This document shows, piece after piece, positions 1 through 7,558 of a stretch of DNA of 64,000 nt (the first letter of the stretch is position 1; each line of letters starts with the position of its first letter). A program made the position numbers and the translations under genes. The DNA is from Candidatus Corynebacterium faecipullorum (GTDB lineage Bacteria; Actinomycetota; Actinomycetes; Mycobacteriales; Mycobacteriaceae): contig DXEO01000114.1 of NCBI GenBank assembly GCA_019114925.1, positions 1 to 64,000 on the forward strand. The letters run 5' to 3'. A model generated the notes under the pieces. It was not told the origin of the DNA. It searched no databases and was given only the letters and a program-made list of their open reading frames with translations.

Positions 1-21
1 TTTTGCAGATTAGCTGCAAAA
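1..21. repeat. Inverted repeat at window edge
   Basis: TTTTGCAG and CTGCAAAA form a perfect 8-bp inverted repeat around a 5-nt loop. It lies about 100 nt beyond the stop of the minus-strand DUF202 gene, so it may be that operon's terminator. The bases that would follow the stem on the minus strand are outside the window. Positions 22-123 show nothing else. Confidence 0.35.
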
Positions 22-123
22 AATGCTCACCAATGTGTGGGCAGTCCGCACCCAATTCCCCTCCTCCGCAGATCCCCAGACCTCGTTCCCGCAACCTGCA
101 GCGTTGTGGAAGTCTAAGCCGAG

Positions 124-423
124 CTACCACAGCGCGAAGAAAGCCACCGCCCCGAGGAGCATCGTCCCCAGCGCAACGGCGGCAAGTGCCGGGGCCCCGG
201 GCAGGGCAGGTGATTGGGTCCGATCCAGGATCTCGTCAGTATGGCGAAGCTTGGCGGTGGCCAGCCACAGCACCACGGCCACCTCTACCCCAACAATCAG
301 AGCCGCCCATGGTGCAACGGAACGCACGACGAGCAAACCCGCGATGAGGCCGGCTAGACCCGTGCGCTGCCAGGCTAAGCGGGTGCGCTCGGGTTGGAGG
401 CCGGGATCAAAAAGCTCGCTCAC
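124..423 (-). CDS. DUF202 family membrane protein (second of pair)
   Basis: This 99-residue protein begins with GTG, and its start overlaps the stop codon of the upstream DUF202 gene (GTGA), so the two are translationally coupled. Residues 13-21 read ERTRLAWQRT, the ERTxLAWxRT signature of DUF202. Three hydrophobic segments follow, at roughly residues 24-38, 40-58 and 78-98. Proteins of this family are small inner-membrane proteins without a settled function. The pairing of two divergent DUF202 copies suggests that they form a hetero-oligomer, which is inference. Family assignment is secure. Confidence 0.85.
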   Translation of the reverse strand: MSELFDPGLQPERTRLAWQRTGLAGLIAGLLVVRSVAPWAALIVGVEVAVVLWLATAKLRHTDEILDRTQSPALPGAPALAAVALGTMLLGAVAFFALW

Positions 424-782
424 GCTAGCAGCTCGCCCACCAGAATCATCAGCCCGATGATGATCACCACACCAACGATCAGCGCCAACGCCGGGCTAGC
501 CGGGAGCGGACGCCCATGGCGCATCGCGCGCTCGGAGGCACCCCAGTGAAACCACGCCACTGCCGGCAGGATGATGGCGACGATCAGCATGATGACGGAG
601 ACGACGCGAGTCAGCGTTGTGTTCAGCGGCAGCTCGAAAGTCTCCAGAGCCACACCACCGGCGATAAAGGCCAAGGACGTACGAATCCACGCCAGGAACG
701 TGCGCTCATTAGCCATGCTGAAGCGCGGGTCGGGTTCCTCCCCTGTTCCATACACCGAGCCCGGGAAACGTGCCTTCGTCAT
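420..782 (-). CDS. DUF202 (YidH-like) membrane protein
   Basis: This 120-residue membrane protein carries the DUF202 signature ANERTFLAWIRT near residues 24-35, followed by three hydrophobic helices at about residues 34-50, 57-76 and 98-118. YidH-like proteins are small integral membrane proteins of unknown role. It is first in a two-gene unit with the shorter DUF202 gene. Its start is probably leaderless: TACAGT lies at 790-795 on the minus strand, 7 nt before the ATG, with no Shine-Dalgarno. An inverted repeat overlaps that hexamer. Confidence 0.87.
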   Translation of the reverse strand: MTKARFPGSVYGTGEEPDPRFSMANERTFLAWIRTSLAFIAGGVALETFELPLNTTLTRVVSVIMLIVAIILPAVAWFHWGASERAMRHGRPLPASPALALIVGVVIIIGLMILVGELLA

Positions 783-783
783 A

Positions 784-800
784 GGCGCTACTGTAGCGCC
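784..800. promoter_or_regulatory. Inverted repeat over DUF202 promoter
   Basis: GGCGCTAC and GTAGCGCC form a perfect 8-bp inverted repeat separated by one base. It contains the putative -10 hexamer TACAGT of the DUF202 operon. The 11-mer ATAGGCGCTAC occurs at 781-791 and again at 831-841, where it includes the stop codon of the upstream yhgE-type gene. A regulator or hairpin role is inference. Confidence 0.4.
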
Positions 801-837
801 CCGCTCCTCACTCCACAGTGCGAGGCGCGAATAGGCG

Positions 838-2886
838 CTACATCAGCTTGGTCTTCTCCAAGGTCTCTACCCAGCCGTTGGTGAATTTCTCCAACGGTTT
901 GTGGAAGACCACGCCCAATACGAGCATCGGTACGGCAAAGAGCAAGAGAGCGAACAGGGAGAGCCAGAAATCACCGTGATAGGTTCCGGCGATGGCCGCG
1001 CGGAGTGCACGAATGGTGTAGGTCGCTGGCAGCCAGGGGCTGATGTTCTGGAACCACTCCGGAAGCACCTGCAACGGGTAAGCACCGCCGGAGGAGGACA
1101 CCTGAACCACCAACATCAGCACCGCCAAGGCTTTACCAGCGTTGGCGAAGGAGACCACGAAGGTATAGCAAATCAGCATAAAGATGAGCGAGCTAACCCA
1201 GCCCGCCAACAGCATGAGAATCGGGTGGGCAGGCTCGATACCCACGAAGAAGATGAGACCCAAAATGAGCATCGTCGACTGCATGAGACCAACCGCAGCG
1301 AACATTCCAAAGCGGCCGAAGAAGCGCTGCATCGGCGAGTACTTGTCCTTGTCCACAACATCCGTGCGTACGCTCACCGCAGTCAGCAGCGCACCCACCC
1401 ACAGCGCCAGCGCCGTGTACATCGGCGTCATGCCGGCGCCGAAGCTCTTGACGGGGTAGACCGCCTGCCTGTCGACGTCCACCGGAGCCGCAATCGCGTG
1501 CGCCAGAGCATCCGGATCGGAGCCGATGAGGTCCGCCAGCTTCTTCAGATCCCCGGATGCCGCAGCGGAGTCGATATCCTTCCGCAGGTCGCCGAACTTG
1601 TTGGCTTTATCCTGCAGGCCAGAGGCGAGCTTCTGTACCGCATCCCGCGCATCCGTCAAAGACGATGAATCAATGGTGACAGGAGTCTTCGCAGTATCCA
1701 GATCCGCGCTTACCTGGCCCAGGGAATCCTGCAGCGCGCGCAGAGATTCACGCAGACCAGAGGTGGAGATTCCTTCCACTGCCTTCTTGGCATCATCGAG
1801 GCTGGAGAGATCCGGCTTCGTCGGTTCGGGAGCGTTCGCGGCCGCCGTGAGGCGCGCGTGGAGAGTTCGCTGCGCGTCGATGGCTTCCTCGATACGGCTG
1901 AGCGCCTTCTCCTTATCCCCGGCAGGAAGCGGCAGGGCCTCAATGTGGCCGTGCAGGTTCTGATACTGGGCAATGGTGCCTTCTACCTGGCCGGCCAAGG
2001 TGTTGAGCGCGGCGACGCGGTCGGCACGGGAGGCGGAGGCGTCGTCGTAAAGCGCATCAATGCGTTGGCGCACCACGTCATAACTAGCACTGGTGGCATC
2101 GAGGGATTGCTGCAAGGCGTCCGTAGAAACGTTGAGCGAGGAGGACTGGACCTCCGGCAGCTCTAGGTCCGCCGAGTCCGCGATGCGTTGGGCGCTTTCC
2201 ATGAGCGGAACTGCGGTATCCACAAGGCCAGCCAGGGAACGTGCGGTACGCGCGGCCATATCCAGCTGGGTCTGCACACCATCCGCGCGCGCCTGCATCC
2301 GGTCCAACACAGCCTTGGTATCGCCCTGGCTCAAGAAATCGGAGAGTGAGGTAACCAGGTCGAAGGAGACATCACCGACCGTCGTGGTGAAGGCCTCGGC
2401 CACTTGAGCCGACACGCCCTCTGCACCCTGACCTGTAATCTTCGGCGCCAGCGCATTCTTCTTTTCATTCATATAGAAGGACAAATCCGCAGGCTGGGAA
2501 CCATCCGTGTAGAAGTTCATCATGTCGGTACTGAAATCTTCCGGAAGCACGATGGCTGCGTAATACTCACCGGACTTGGTACCTTCAATCGCCTCATCGG
2601 AGGTGGTCACAACCCAATCCAGCTGCTCGTTCGCGCGCAGCTCATTGAGCACCTGGTCGCCAACGTTGATGGGCACCGGCAACAGATCGCTCTCATAACC
2701 AGTGTCCTTGCTGGCCACCGCCACCTTGAGCTGGCTGGTGTTATCGAAGGGATCCCAGCTGGCCAGCACGTTGAACCAGGTAAACAGCATCGGGATGACA
2801 ACGAGACCCACGAGCATCACCGCACTCATCACGTTGCGGCATGCGATGCGCATGTCGTTGAGGAAAAGATCGAGTGTTCCACGCAT
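838..2886 (-). CDS. YhgE/Pip domain membrane protein (682 aa)
   Basis: Residues 1-45 hold one transmembrane helix (region VGLVVIPMLFTWFNV) followed by the DPFDNTSQLKVAV segment typical of YhgE/Pip proteins. A long extracytoplasmic region with helical, coiled-coil character spans about residues 60-460, and five or six transmembrane helices fill residues 470-670. This is the ABC-2-permease-like architecture of the phage-infection-protein family, whose members are thought to export or display surface molecules. Its ATG overlaps the stop codon of the upstream 846-aa paralogue (TAATG), so the two are coupled and probably form a heteromeric complex. The substrate is unknown. Confidence 0.85.
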   Translation of the reverse strand: MRGTLDLFLNDMRIACRNVMSAVMLVGLVVIPMLFTWFNVLASWDPFDNTSQLKVAVASKDTGYESDLLPVPINVGDQVLNELRANEQLDWVVTTSDEAIEGTKSGEYYAAIVLPEDFSTDMMNFYTDGSQPADLSFYMNEKKNALAPKITGQGAEGVSAQVAEAFTTTVGDVSFDLVTSLSDFLSQGDTKAVLDRMQARADGVQTQLDMAARTARSLAGLVDTAVPLMESAQRIADSADLELPEVQSSSLNVSTDALQQSLDATSASYDVVRQRIDALYDDASASRADRVAALNTLAGQVEGTIAQYQNLHGHIEALPLPAGDKEKALSRIEEAIDAQRTLHARLTAAANAPEPTKPDLSSLDDAKKAVEGISTSGLRESLRALQDSLGQVSADLDTAKTPVTIDSSSLTDARDAVQKLASGLQDKANKFGDLRKDIDSAAASGDLKKLADLIGSDPDALAHAIAAPVDVDRQAVYPVKSFGAGMTPMYTALALWVGALLTAVSVRTDVVDKDKYSPMQRFFGRFGMFAAVGLMQSTMLILGLIFFVGIEPAHPILMLLAGWVSSLIFMLICYTFVVSFANAGKALAVLMLVVQVSSSGGAYPLQVLPEWFQNISPWLPATYTIRALRAAIAGTYHGDFWLSLFALLLFAVPMLVLGVVFHKPLEKFTNGWVETLEKTKLM

Positions 2887-5426
2887 TAGTTATCCCCCTC
2901 AGTGGAGTCGGCCCCGATGCGAGCCGGATGTTTGATGTCATCCTCATCCAGCGTCACCAGCTCTGCGGACTGCTTCAGGCTAATGCGCAAGTACTCCAGG
3001 GTGACCGCAGCGATAATGATGAGGAAGCACCACGCCGTCCAAATAGCCAGAAGCAGCGGCTTCTGGTCGGGCAAGAGACCCGAGACAACGATGAGGATTA
3101 CCACGCCAATAACGCCGGCAATGCCCACCAGCTTGAGCCAGTAGCCCCAGTCATGAGCGCGGCGGTCCAGGTCCTTCTTGAGGCCGCTGCGGCTATCCAG
3201 CGCCTGGATAACGTCCGCGATGCGGTAGCCGGAGCCAACCACCTGCACGTTTTCATAGTCGAAGAGCTCGGTGTCCCGCAGCTCGCGGTTGAAAATGACG
3301 TTGAAGTGCGCCAATGCCTTGCGCAGCAGCAGGCCGAAGACAAAGAACAGAATGAACATGAAGGCGAGCACGCCCATGTTCTTGAAATAGTGGTTGCCGT
3401 AGAAGCCACCGATAGTTTCGCGCATGGCGTCGATGCCATACGTGAAGGGCAGCAATGGGTAGATGGTGTGGAAGAAGTTGGGCAACAGCTCAATCGGGTA
3501 CAGGCCCGAGGCACCCGGAATCTGAATGATGACGAAGACCACGCAGAGGCCACGTCCCAGGTGCCCCAGGGAGGAGGACAATGCGTAGATGATGCTCAAG
3601 TAGGCCAGCCCCACAAGCACGCCTGTCAGGACGAAAGCAGGCGCGTTCACGGTCTGCACGCCGATGAGCAGATCACCGACGGTCACCGTGACGGCCTGGA
3701 CGATGACCATCAGGGCCATGAGGAGGAAACGGCCCATGTAGGCCTGGCCCACCGTGACGCGGTGGAAGCCTTCCTTATCCACCTCAACCCGGAAGATCAC
3801 CATGAGGACGAAGGCACCAATCCACAGTGAGAGGTTGGTAAACAGCGCCGCCATGGCGGAGCCGTAGCTGTCCACCGGGTACACGGTTTCGGTCTTCAGC
3901 TCGATGGGCTCGGCAAAGAACTTACCGATTTCTTCCGCGTCCAGCCCGGTGACATCTTGAACGACTTTGGAGTTCATCGCAGCACGCAGCGAGCCCACAT
4001 CGCCCTGCATAGCGCGCAGGCTGTCCTGCAGGGCAAGGAGGTTGGCATCGAAATCGGACAAGGTGTCCTTCGTGGCCCGCAGCTGCTGGGCCACACCATC
4101 TAGGAGACCGTCTGCCTCCTGCATGGTGCCCTTCTGGGCTTCCAGGGTGGAGCTCAAAGCACTCGCCATGGAGCTCAGATTGCTCATGGCGCGGTTGATT
4201 TCGGGCACGGCGGAAGTCACGGTATCGCGCAGCGTCTGCGACGTGGCCTTGGTATCGGCTGCCGCCTGGTTGATGGCCTCCGCGCTAGCCTGCACGTTGT
4301 CCGCCGCGGCCTGGGTATCCTTGCTCAGCGCATTGAGGTTCCCCACCAGCTGGCGGTTGGATTCATTACCCTCATCGAGGCGCTGGATGGCGTCATCAAT
4401 TTCCTTGGCCACCTGCGGTGAGAGCGTTGCGGAATCGCGCAGGGCTTTAAGCTGCGCAATCGATTCCGCACTCGCGTCAATAGCGGTGTTGGCCCGCTGC
4501 GTGGCGTAATCGAAGCGATCACCGGCCTGGTTAAGGCCAGCGGTGACATCCGCGATGGATTCTTGCGCCTGGGCGGTACCGTCCGCCACCGCACTTGCAC
4601 CACTAACGAAGGCACCGGTGGTTTTATCGGTGAAGTCCCCGATACCGCCTTGGGCCTGTTCGACCAGGGAGGAGACCTCGGCGAGGGCTGTTTGGGCGTC
4701 GCCCAGCGCGGTGCTCACATCAGCCACCGTAGACTTGGCGCCCAACGTGGAGTCAGCGGCGGCATCAAGTTTGGCTTGGATGCGCGCGAGGTTCTCGCGA
4801 TTGCCGTCGATCTCCTGCGCGGTCTCCCCGAACGCGGAGCTGGTGTTGTTCATCGCGCGCGTGACTTTTCGCTCGAAGTCAGTACCGGTGTCCTTGACGT
4901 TCTCCGCCGCGACAGTGGCCACCTGCTCTTTGAAAGCCGCCGTGATCTGCTTGTCCAGACCTTTGGCACCGGTATCCGTGATCTTCACGGCGATGGCGTT
5001 GTTTTTCTCGTTGACGCGGTAAACCAGTTGCGGCTGCGTGAACTTCCCGTCGAGCATGCTCACGAGGTTCTCGCTGAAGTCCTCAGGAATCGTCACCGAG
5101 GCATACACGTCCCCCTCTAAAAGGGCTTTCTCGGCTTCGTCGCGATCAAGGAATTGCCAGCCTAGCTGGTCATTCTTCTTGAGTTTCTCAATGACCTCGC
5201 TGCCTACATCTATCTTCCCCGTCAGCTCGTTGTTAGCACCCTTATCCTCGTTGACCACGGCCACCTTGATGTTGTTGGTATGGCCATAAGGATCACGAAA
5301 AGCCGCGATGTTCACCCATGAATACAACGCGGGGGTGATGATAAGCCCGATGAGGATGATCCACGCCCTGGGGACGCGGCCAAGCCTGGCTACATCTCTG
5401 ATAAAAATCTTCCAACTTTGGCGCAC
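2886..5426 (-). CDS. YhgE/Pip domain membrane protein (846 aa)
   Basis: This is the larger paralogue. It has an N-terminal helix (IILIGLIITPALYSWVNI) and the AFRDPYGHTNNIKVAVVNEDKG segment diagnostic of YhgE/Pip. A long extracytoplasmic coiled-coil-rich domain spans about residues 60-500, and a C-terminal six-helix membrane domain follows. It then extends by about 120 residues with two more helices and a charged tail that the 682-aa partner lacks. The start is GTG, and TACACT at 5434-5439 lies 7 nt upstream on the minus strand, so the transcript is probably leaderless. It is the first gene of a coupled pair. Confidence 0.86.
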   Translation of the reverse strand: MRQSWKIFIRDVARLGRVPRAWIILIGLIITPALYSWVNIAAFRDPYGHTNNIKVAVVNEDKGANNELTGKIDVGSEVIEKLKKNDQLGWQFLDRDEAEKALLEGDVYASVTIPEDFSENLVSMLDGKFTQPQLVYRVNEKNNAIAVKITDTGAKGLDKQITAAFKEQVATVAAENVKDTGTDFERKVTRAMNNTSSAFGETAQEIDGNRENLARIQAKLDAAADSTLGAKSTVADVSTALGDAQTALAEVSSLVEQAQGGIGDFTDKTTGAFVSGASAVADGTAQAQESIADVTAGLNQAGDRFDYATQRANTAIDASAESIAQLKALRDSATLSPQVAKEIDDAIQRLDEGNESNRQLVGNLNALSKDTQAAADNVQASAEAINQAAADTKATSQTLRDTVTSAVPEINRAMSNLSSMASALSSTLEAQKGTMQEADGLLDGVAQQLRATKDTLSDFDANLLALQDSLRAMQGDVGSLRAAMNSKVVQDVTGLDAEEIGKFFAEPIELKTETVYPVDSYGSAMAALFTNLSLWIGAFVLMVIFRVEVDKEGFHRVTVGQAYMGRFLLMALMVIVQAVTVTVGDLLIGVQTVNAPAFVLTGVLVGLAYLSIIYALSSSLGHLGRGLCVVFVIIQIPGASGLYPIELLPNFFHTIYPLLPFTYGIDAMRETIGGFYGNHYFKNMGVLAFMFILFFVFGLLLRKALAHFNVIFNRELRDTELFDYENVQVVGSGYRIADVIQALDSRSGLKKDLDRRAHDWGYWLKLVGIAGVIGVVILIVVSGLLPDQKPLLLAIWTAWCFLIIIAAVTLEYLRISLKQSAELVTLDEDDIKHPARIGADSTEGDN

Positions 5427-5558
5427 TGAAGGCAGTGTACCCGTTGAAGCTTCGAGTCTCTAACCTGCCGAAACCCATAAAGTAATTTCCATGATTAACA
5501 ATTAACAATTGATATGGTTTGCTGAAACAAAACCCTTGCCCCACACCCTGCCAACCTG

Positions 5559-5572
5559 TAGTGACAAACAAA
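5559..5572. repeat. 14-bp repeat, copy 1
   Basis: TAGTGACAAACAAA occurs here, 40 nt upstream of the NUDIX start, and again at 7473-7486 in the pucR/permease intergenic region. Both copies are intergenic and on the same strand. Whether this is a shared protein site or chance is unknown. Confidence 0.3.
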
Positions 5573-5612
5573 GTTTTTTAACGTTCCCCCTACCCCACTA
5601 CAATCGGCGGCC

Positions 5613-6005
5613 ATGATTGAAGTCGCAGCCGTCGTCATCCGCAACCCGCAAGGCCACGTGCTCACCGTGCGCAAGAAGTCCTCCACCAAGTACCAGCTGC
5701 CCGGCGGCAAGCCTGAGAAAGGCGAGGCGCTTGTCGACGCCGCCCTGCGTGAAGTCGCCGAAGAAGTAGGCCTCACCCTCGACGCCGAGAGCCTCAACGA
5801 ACTCGGCACCTTCGACGCTCCCGCCGCCAACGAACCAGGCGAGGTCGTCGTCGGCACCATCTTCACCTGCACCCGCACCGTCACCGCCGACGAACCCCAC
5901 GCCGCCGCCGAAATTGGCGACACCGCCTGGGTCAACCCAGCAGCACCCGACCGCGAGCTTGCGCATCTGTTGCGTAACCGCGTCTTCCCCGCACTGGCAG
6001 GGTAG
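5613..6005 (+). CDS. NUDIX hydrolase (MutT-like)
   Basis: This 130-residue cytoplasmic protein has a complete Nudix box at residues 32-54: GKPEKGE, then REVAEEVG, matching GX5EX7REUXEEXGU. The family cleaves nucleoside diphosphates linked to another moiety. The small size and single domain resemble MutT-type pyrophosphohydrolases, but the substrate cannot be read from sequence. TACAAT at 5599-5604 lies 8 nt upstream of the ATG and no Shine-Dalgarno is visible, so a leaderless start is likely. It is monocistronic and is followed by a hairpin terminator. Confidence 0.9.
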   Translation: MIEVAAVVIRNPQGHVLTVRKKSSTKYQLPGGKPEKGEALVDAALREVAEEVGLTLDAESLNELGTFDAPAANEPGEVVVGTIFTCTRTVTADEPHAAAEIGDTAWVNPAAPDRELAHLLRNRVFPALAG

Positions 6006-6017
6006 GTACGTTTCTTA

Positions 6018-6058
6018 CAAATAAGGCCCCTGATCCCGCGGATTTTCGGGGCTTATTT
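6018..6058 (+). terminator. Terminator after NUDIX gene
   Basis: An 11-bp near-perfect stem pairs CAAATAAGGCCCC with GGGGCTTATTTG, with one bulged base, around a loop rich in CCGCGG. It begins 13 nt after the NUDIX stop. The AT-rich base of the stem supplies the U-tract. Confidence 0.65.
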
Positions 6059-6109
6059 GATCGATATGCACTTGCTTGCCCCGGAAAAGCCGTTGCCAAT
6101 AACAAAACG

Positions 6110-6149
6110 CAGAACCCGAGCCACCGGTGAGACGATGACTCGGGTTCTG
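6110..6149 (-). terminator. Terminator of tRNA-Ser(GCU)
   Basis: CAGAACCCGAG and CTCGGGTTCTG form a perfect 11-bp stem. On the minus strand the stem is followed by CGTTTTGTT, and it lies 8 nt past the tRNA 3' end, so it is a good Rho-independent terminator for the tRNA transcript. Confidence 0.75.
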
Positions 6150-6156
6150 TAGTTTG

Positions 6157-6245
6157 CGGAGACGAGAGGATTTGAACCTCCGGACCTACGCAAGTAAGTC
6201 AACTCCTTAGCAGGGAGCCCCATTCGGCCGCTCTGGCACGTCTCC
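6157..6245 (-). tRNA. tRNA-Ser(GCU)
   Basis: The minus strand folds as a class II tRNA. The acceptor stem is GGAGACG/CGTCTCC with discriminator G. The anticodon loop is CTGCTAA, giving anticodon GCU, which reads AGC/AGU serine codons. A long variable arm and the T-loop GTTCAAATC are present. The 3' CCA is not encoded. With a flanking terminator it forms an isolated unit. The 6006-6323 stretch holds only this tRNA and the two hairpins. Confidence 0.96.
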
Positions 6246-6323
6246 AGCGATTCGCAATGAACCGTCCATCACTCTACCTGAGGGCTTCCCCTAGGGACAA
6301 AATGGGGCTTCCCTATTCTTTCC

Positions 6324-7445
6324 CTAAAGGGCCGCATGCAGCTTGAGGGCCACGTAGAGAGCCGCGCAGCGCCAGCCATCATCCAGCACGCCGGGCCCGA
6401 GAATCTCACGCACGCGGTCTAGGCGGTAATGCAGCGTGGCGCGGTGAATGTAGAGCGCGGCGGCGGTCGCAGAGACGTTGCGGGAATGCTCAAAGTAGGT
6501 CAGCAGGGTGTGCCAGTAGGAGTTGCGGGGGTCGTCGAGAAGCACCGCGGCATCCGGGCTCATCGCCACCACCGTCGCGGGGGTCAGCTCCCACCCGCGC
6601 AGCAGGCGCCACGCGCCGGCCTCCTCCCAGCGCAGCGAATCCTGGCCGCAGAGTTTGGCCACGTCCGCCATGAGTCGCGCCTGCGGGGCCGTCGGCGCCG
6701 AGCCGCGCGCCACCACCTCAGCGCCGGCGACAAGCGCAGCACTCTGTAGCTCCTCCATGAGGGCCTCAGTGTCCTTGTCATCGCGACGACACTCAACGAG
6801 CACGAGGGAATCGTGAGAATCCGCGACCAAGAAGGGCCGGCGCACCAACGGGCGGGCAAGTTCCACGGCCACCGCGCGCTGATCGCCTTCCACCAGCACA
6901 CGATGCACGGTCAGCTCCCCATCGGAGGGCAAGAGATCGCGCTCCCGGGCACCCGCCAGCGCGGCCGGATCACCGGTGAGCACCTCGCGGGCCAGCTCAC
7001 CGAGCTGCTGGGCGCGGGCAGCGAGGGGAGCATCGCGTTCGTCGATAAGCCTGGCCAGCGGAGCTGTTAGTGAACCGAGGCGAACCAAAGGGGCGTCGCC
7101 CAGCGCGGGCTCATCAATAATCCACAGATAACCCACCAGCCGGTCCTCGTGCCGCAGAGGAATGACCACGCGGGGCAGCATGTCATAACGCGGGTTGGCG
7201 GGCAGGCGCACCGGCAGCACAGCCTCCTGGATGCCGAAGCTGAGCATCCACGGGATGGGCTCCGGGGGTGGGGTGCGATTAAGAATAGAGGCCGCCCGGT
7301 TCTTGTCGATGGCGCCAATCTGGGCACTAGCCGCAATCACCGCGATGGCGGGGGTGGTTACCTCCACGGAGCGCTGCAGGATCTGGGCGCATTCGTCGAC
7401 GATATCCTGAATGCTCGTCAGCTGCGGGGGTGTCACTTTTGACAT
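6324..7445 (-). CDS. PucR/CdaR-type transcriptional regulator
   Basis: This 373-residue protein ends with the PucR C-terminal helix-turn-helix at about residues 325-357 (HSRNVSATAAALYIHRATLHYRLDR region). That motif is shared by PucR, CdaR and DAUF1-type regulators. The N-terminal 150 residues look like a ligand-sensing GAF-like domain. The gene diverges from an amino-acid permease, decarboxylase and aminotransferase, so local control of amino-acid breakdown is a reasonable inference. The minus-strand -10 TATCTT (complement at 7452-7457) lies 6 nt before the ATG, and a perfect palindrome covers the start codon, consistent with autoregulation. Confidence 0.86.
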   Translation of the reverse strand: MSKVTPPQLTSIQDIVDECAQILQRSVEVTTPAIAVIAASAQIGAIDKNRAASILNRTPPPEPIPWMLSFGIQEAVLPVRLPANPRYDMLPRVVIPLRHEDRLVGYLWIIDEPALGDAPLVRLGSLTAPLARLIDERDAPLAARAQQLGELAREVLTGDPAALAGARERDLLPSDGELTVHRVLVEGDQRAVAVELARPLVRRPFLVADSHDSLVLVECRRDDKDTEALMEELQSAALVAGAEVVARGSAPTAPQARLMADVAKLCGQDSLRWEEAGAWRLLRGWELTPATVVAMSPDAAVLLDDPRNSYWHTLLTYFEHSRNVSATAAALYIHRATLHYRLDRVREILGPGVLDDGWRCAALYVALKLHAAL

Positions 7446-7453
7446 ATGTCAAA
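7438..7453. promoter_or_regulatory. 16-bp perfect palindrome at pucR-like start
   Basis: TTTGACATATGTCAAA is a perfect 16-bp palindrome that contains the start codon of the PucR-type gene and overlaps its putative leaderless transcription start. It lies about 105 nt upstream of the permease ATG. It is a candidate operator for the divergent unit. Confidence 0.55.
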
Positions 7454-7472
7454 GATACTTCCGAATATTGTC

Positions 7473-7486
7473 TAGTGACAAACAAA
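7473..7486. repeat. 14-bp repeat, copy 2
   Basis: Second exact copy of TAGTGACAAACAAA, found also at 5559-5572. Here it sits between the palindrome and the permease gene, in the likely permease promoter region. Confidence 0.3.
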
Positions 7487-7558
7487 ACTGTGGTGCGCAA
7501 TAATCTCCTACAGTTCAATGACTCACGTCACAGATATACGTTCATGAAGGGCGTCTAC

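Noticed and set aside
23..460. 145-codon open frame at the window start on the plus strand
   Set aside because: Opposite the two DUF202 genes, which carry clear family signatures.
2874..3830. 318-codon open frame opposite the larger yhgE-type gene
   Set aside because: Composition is dominated by Asp, His, Gln and Glu with no fold, as expected from an antisense frame.
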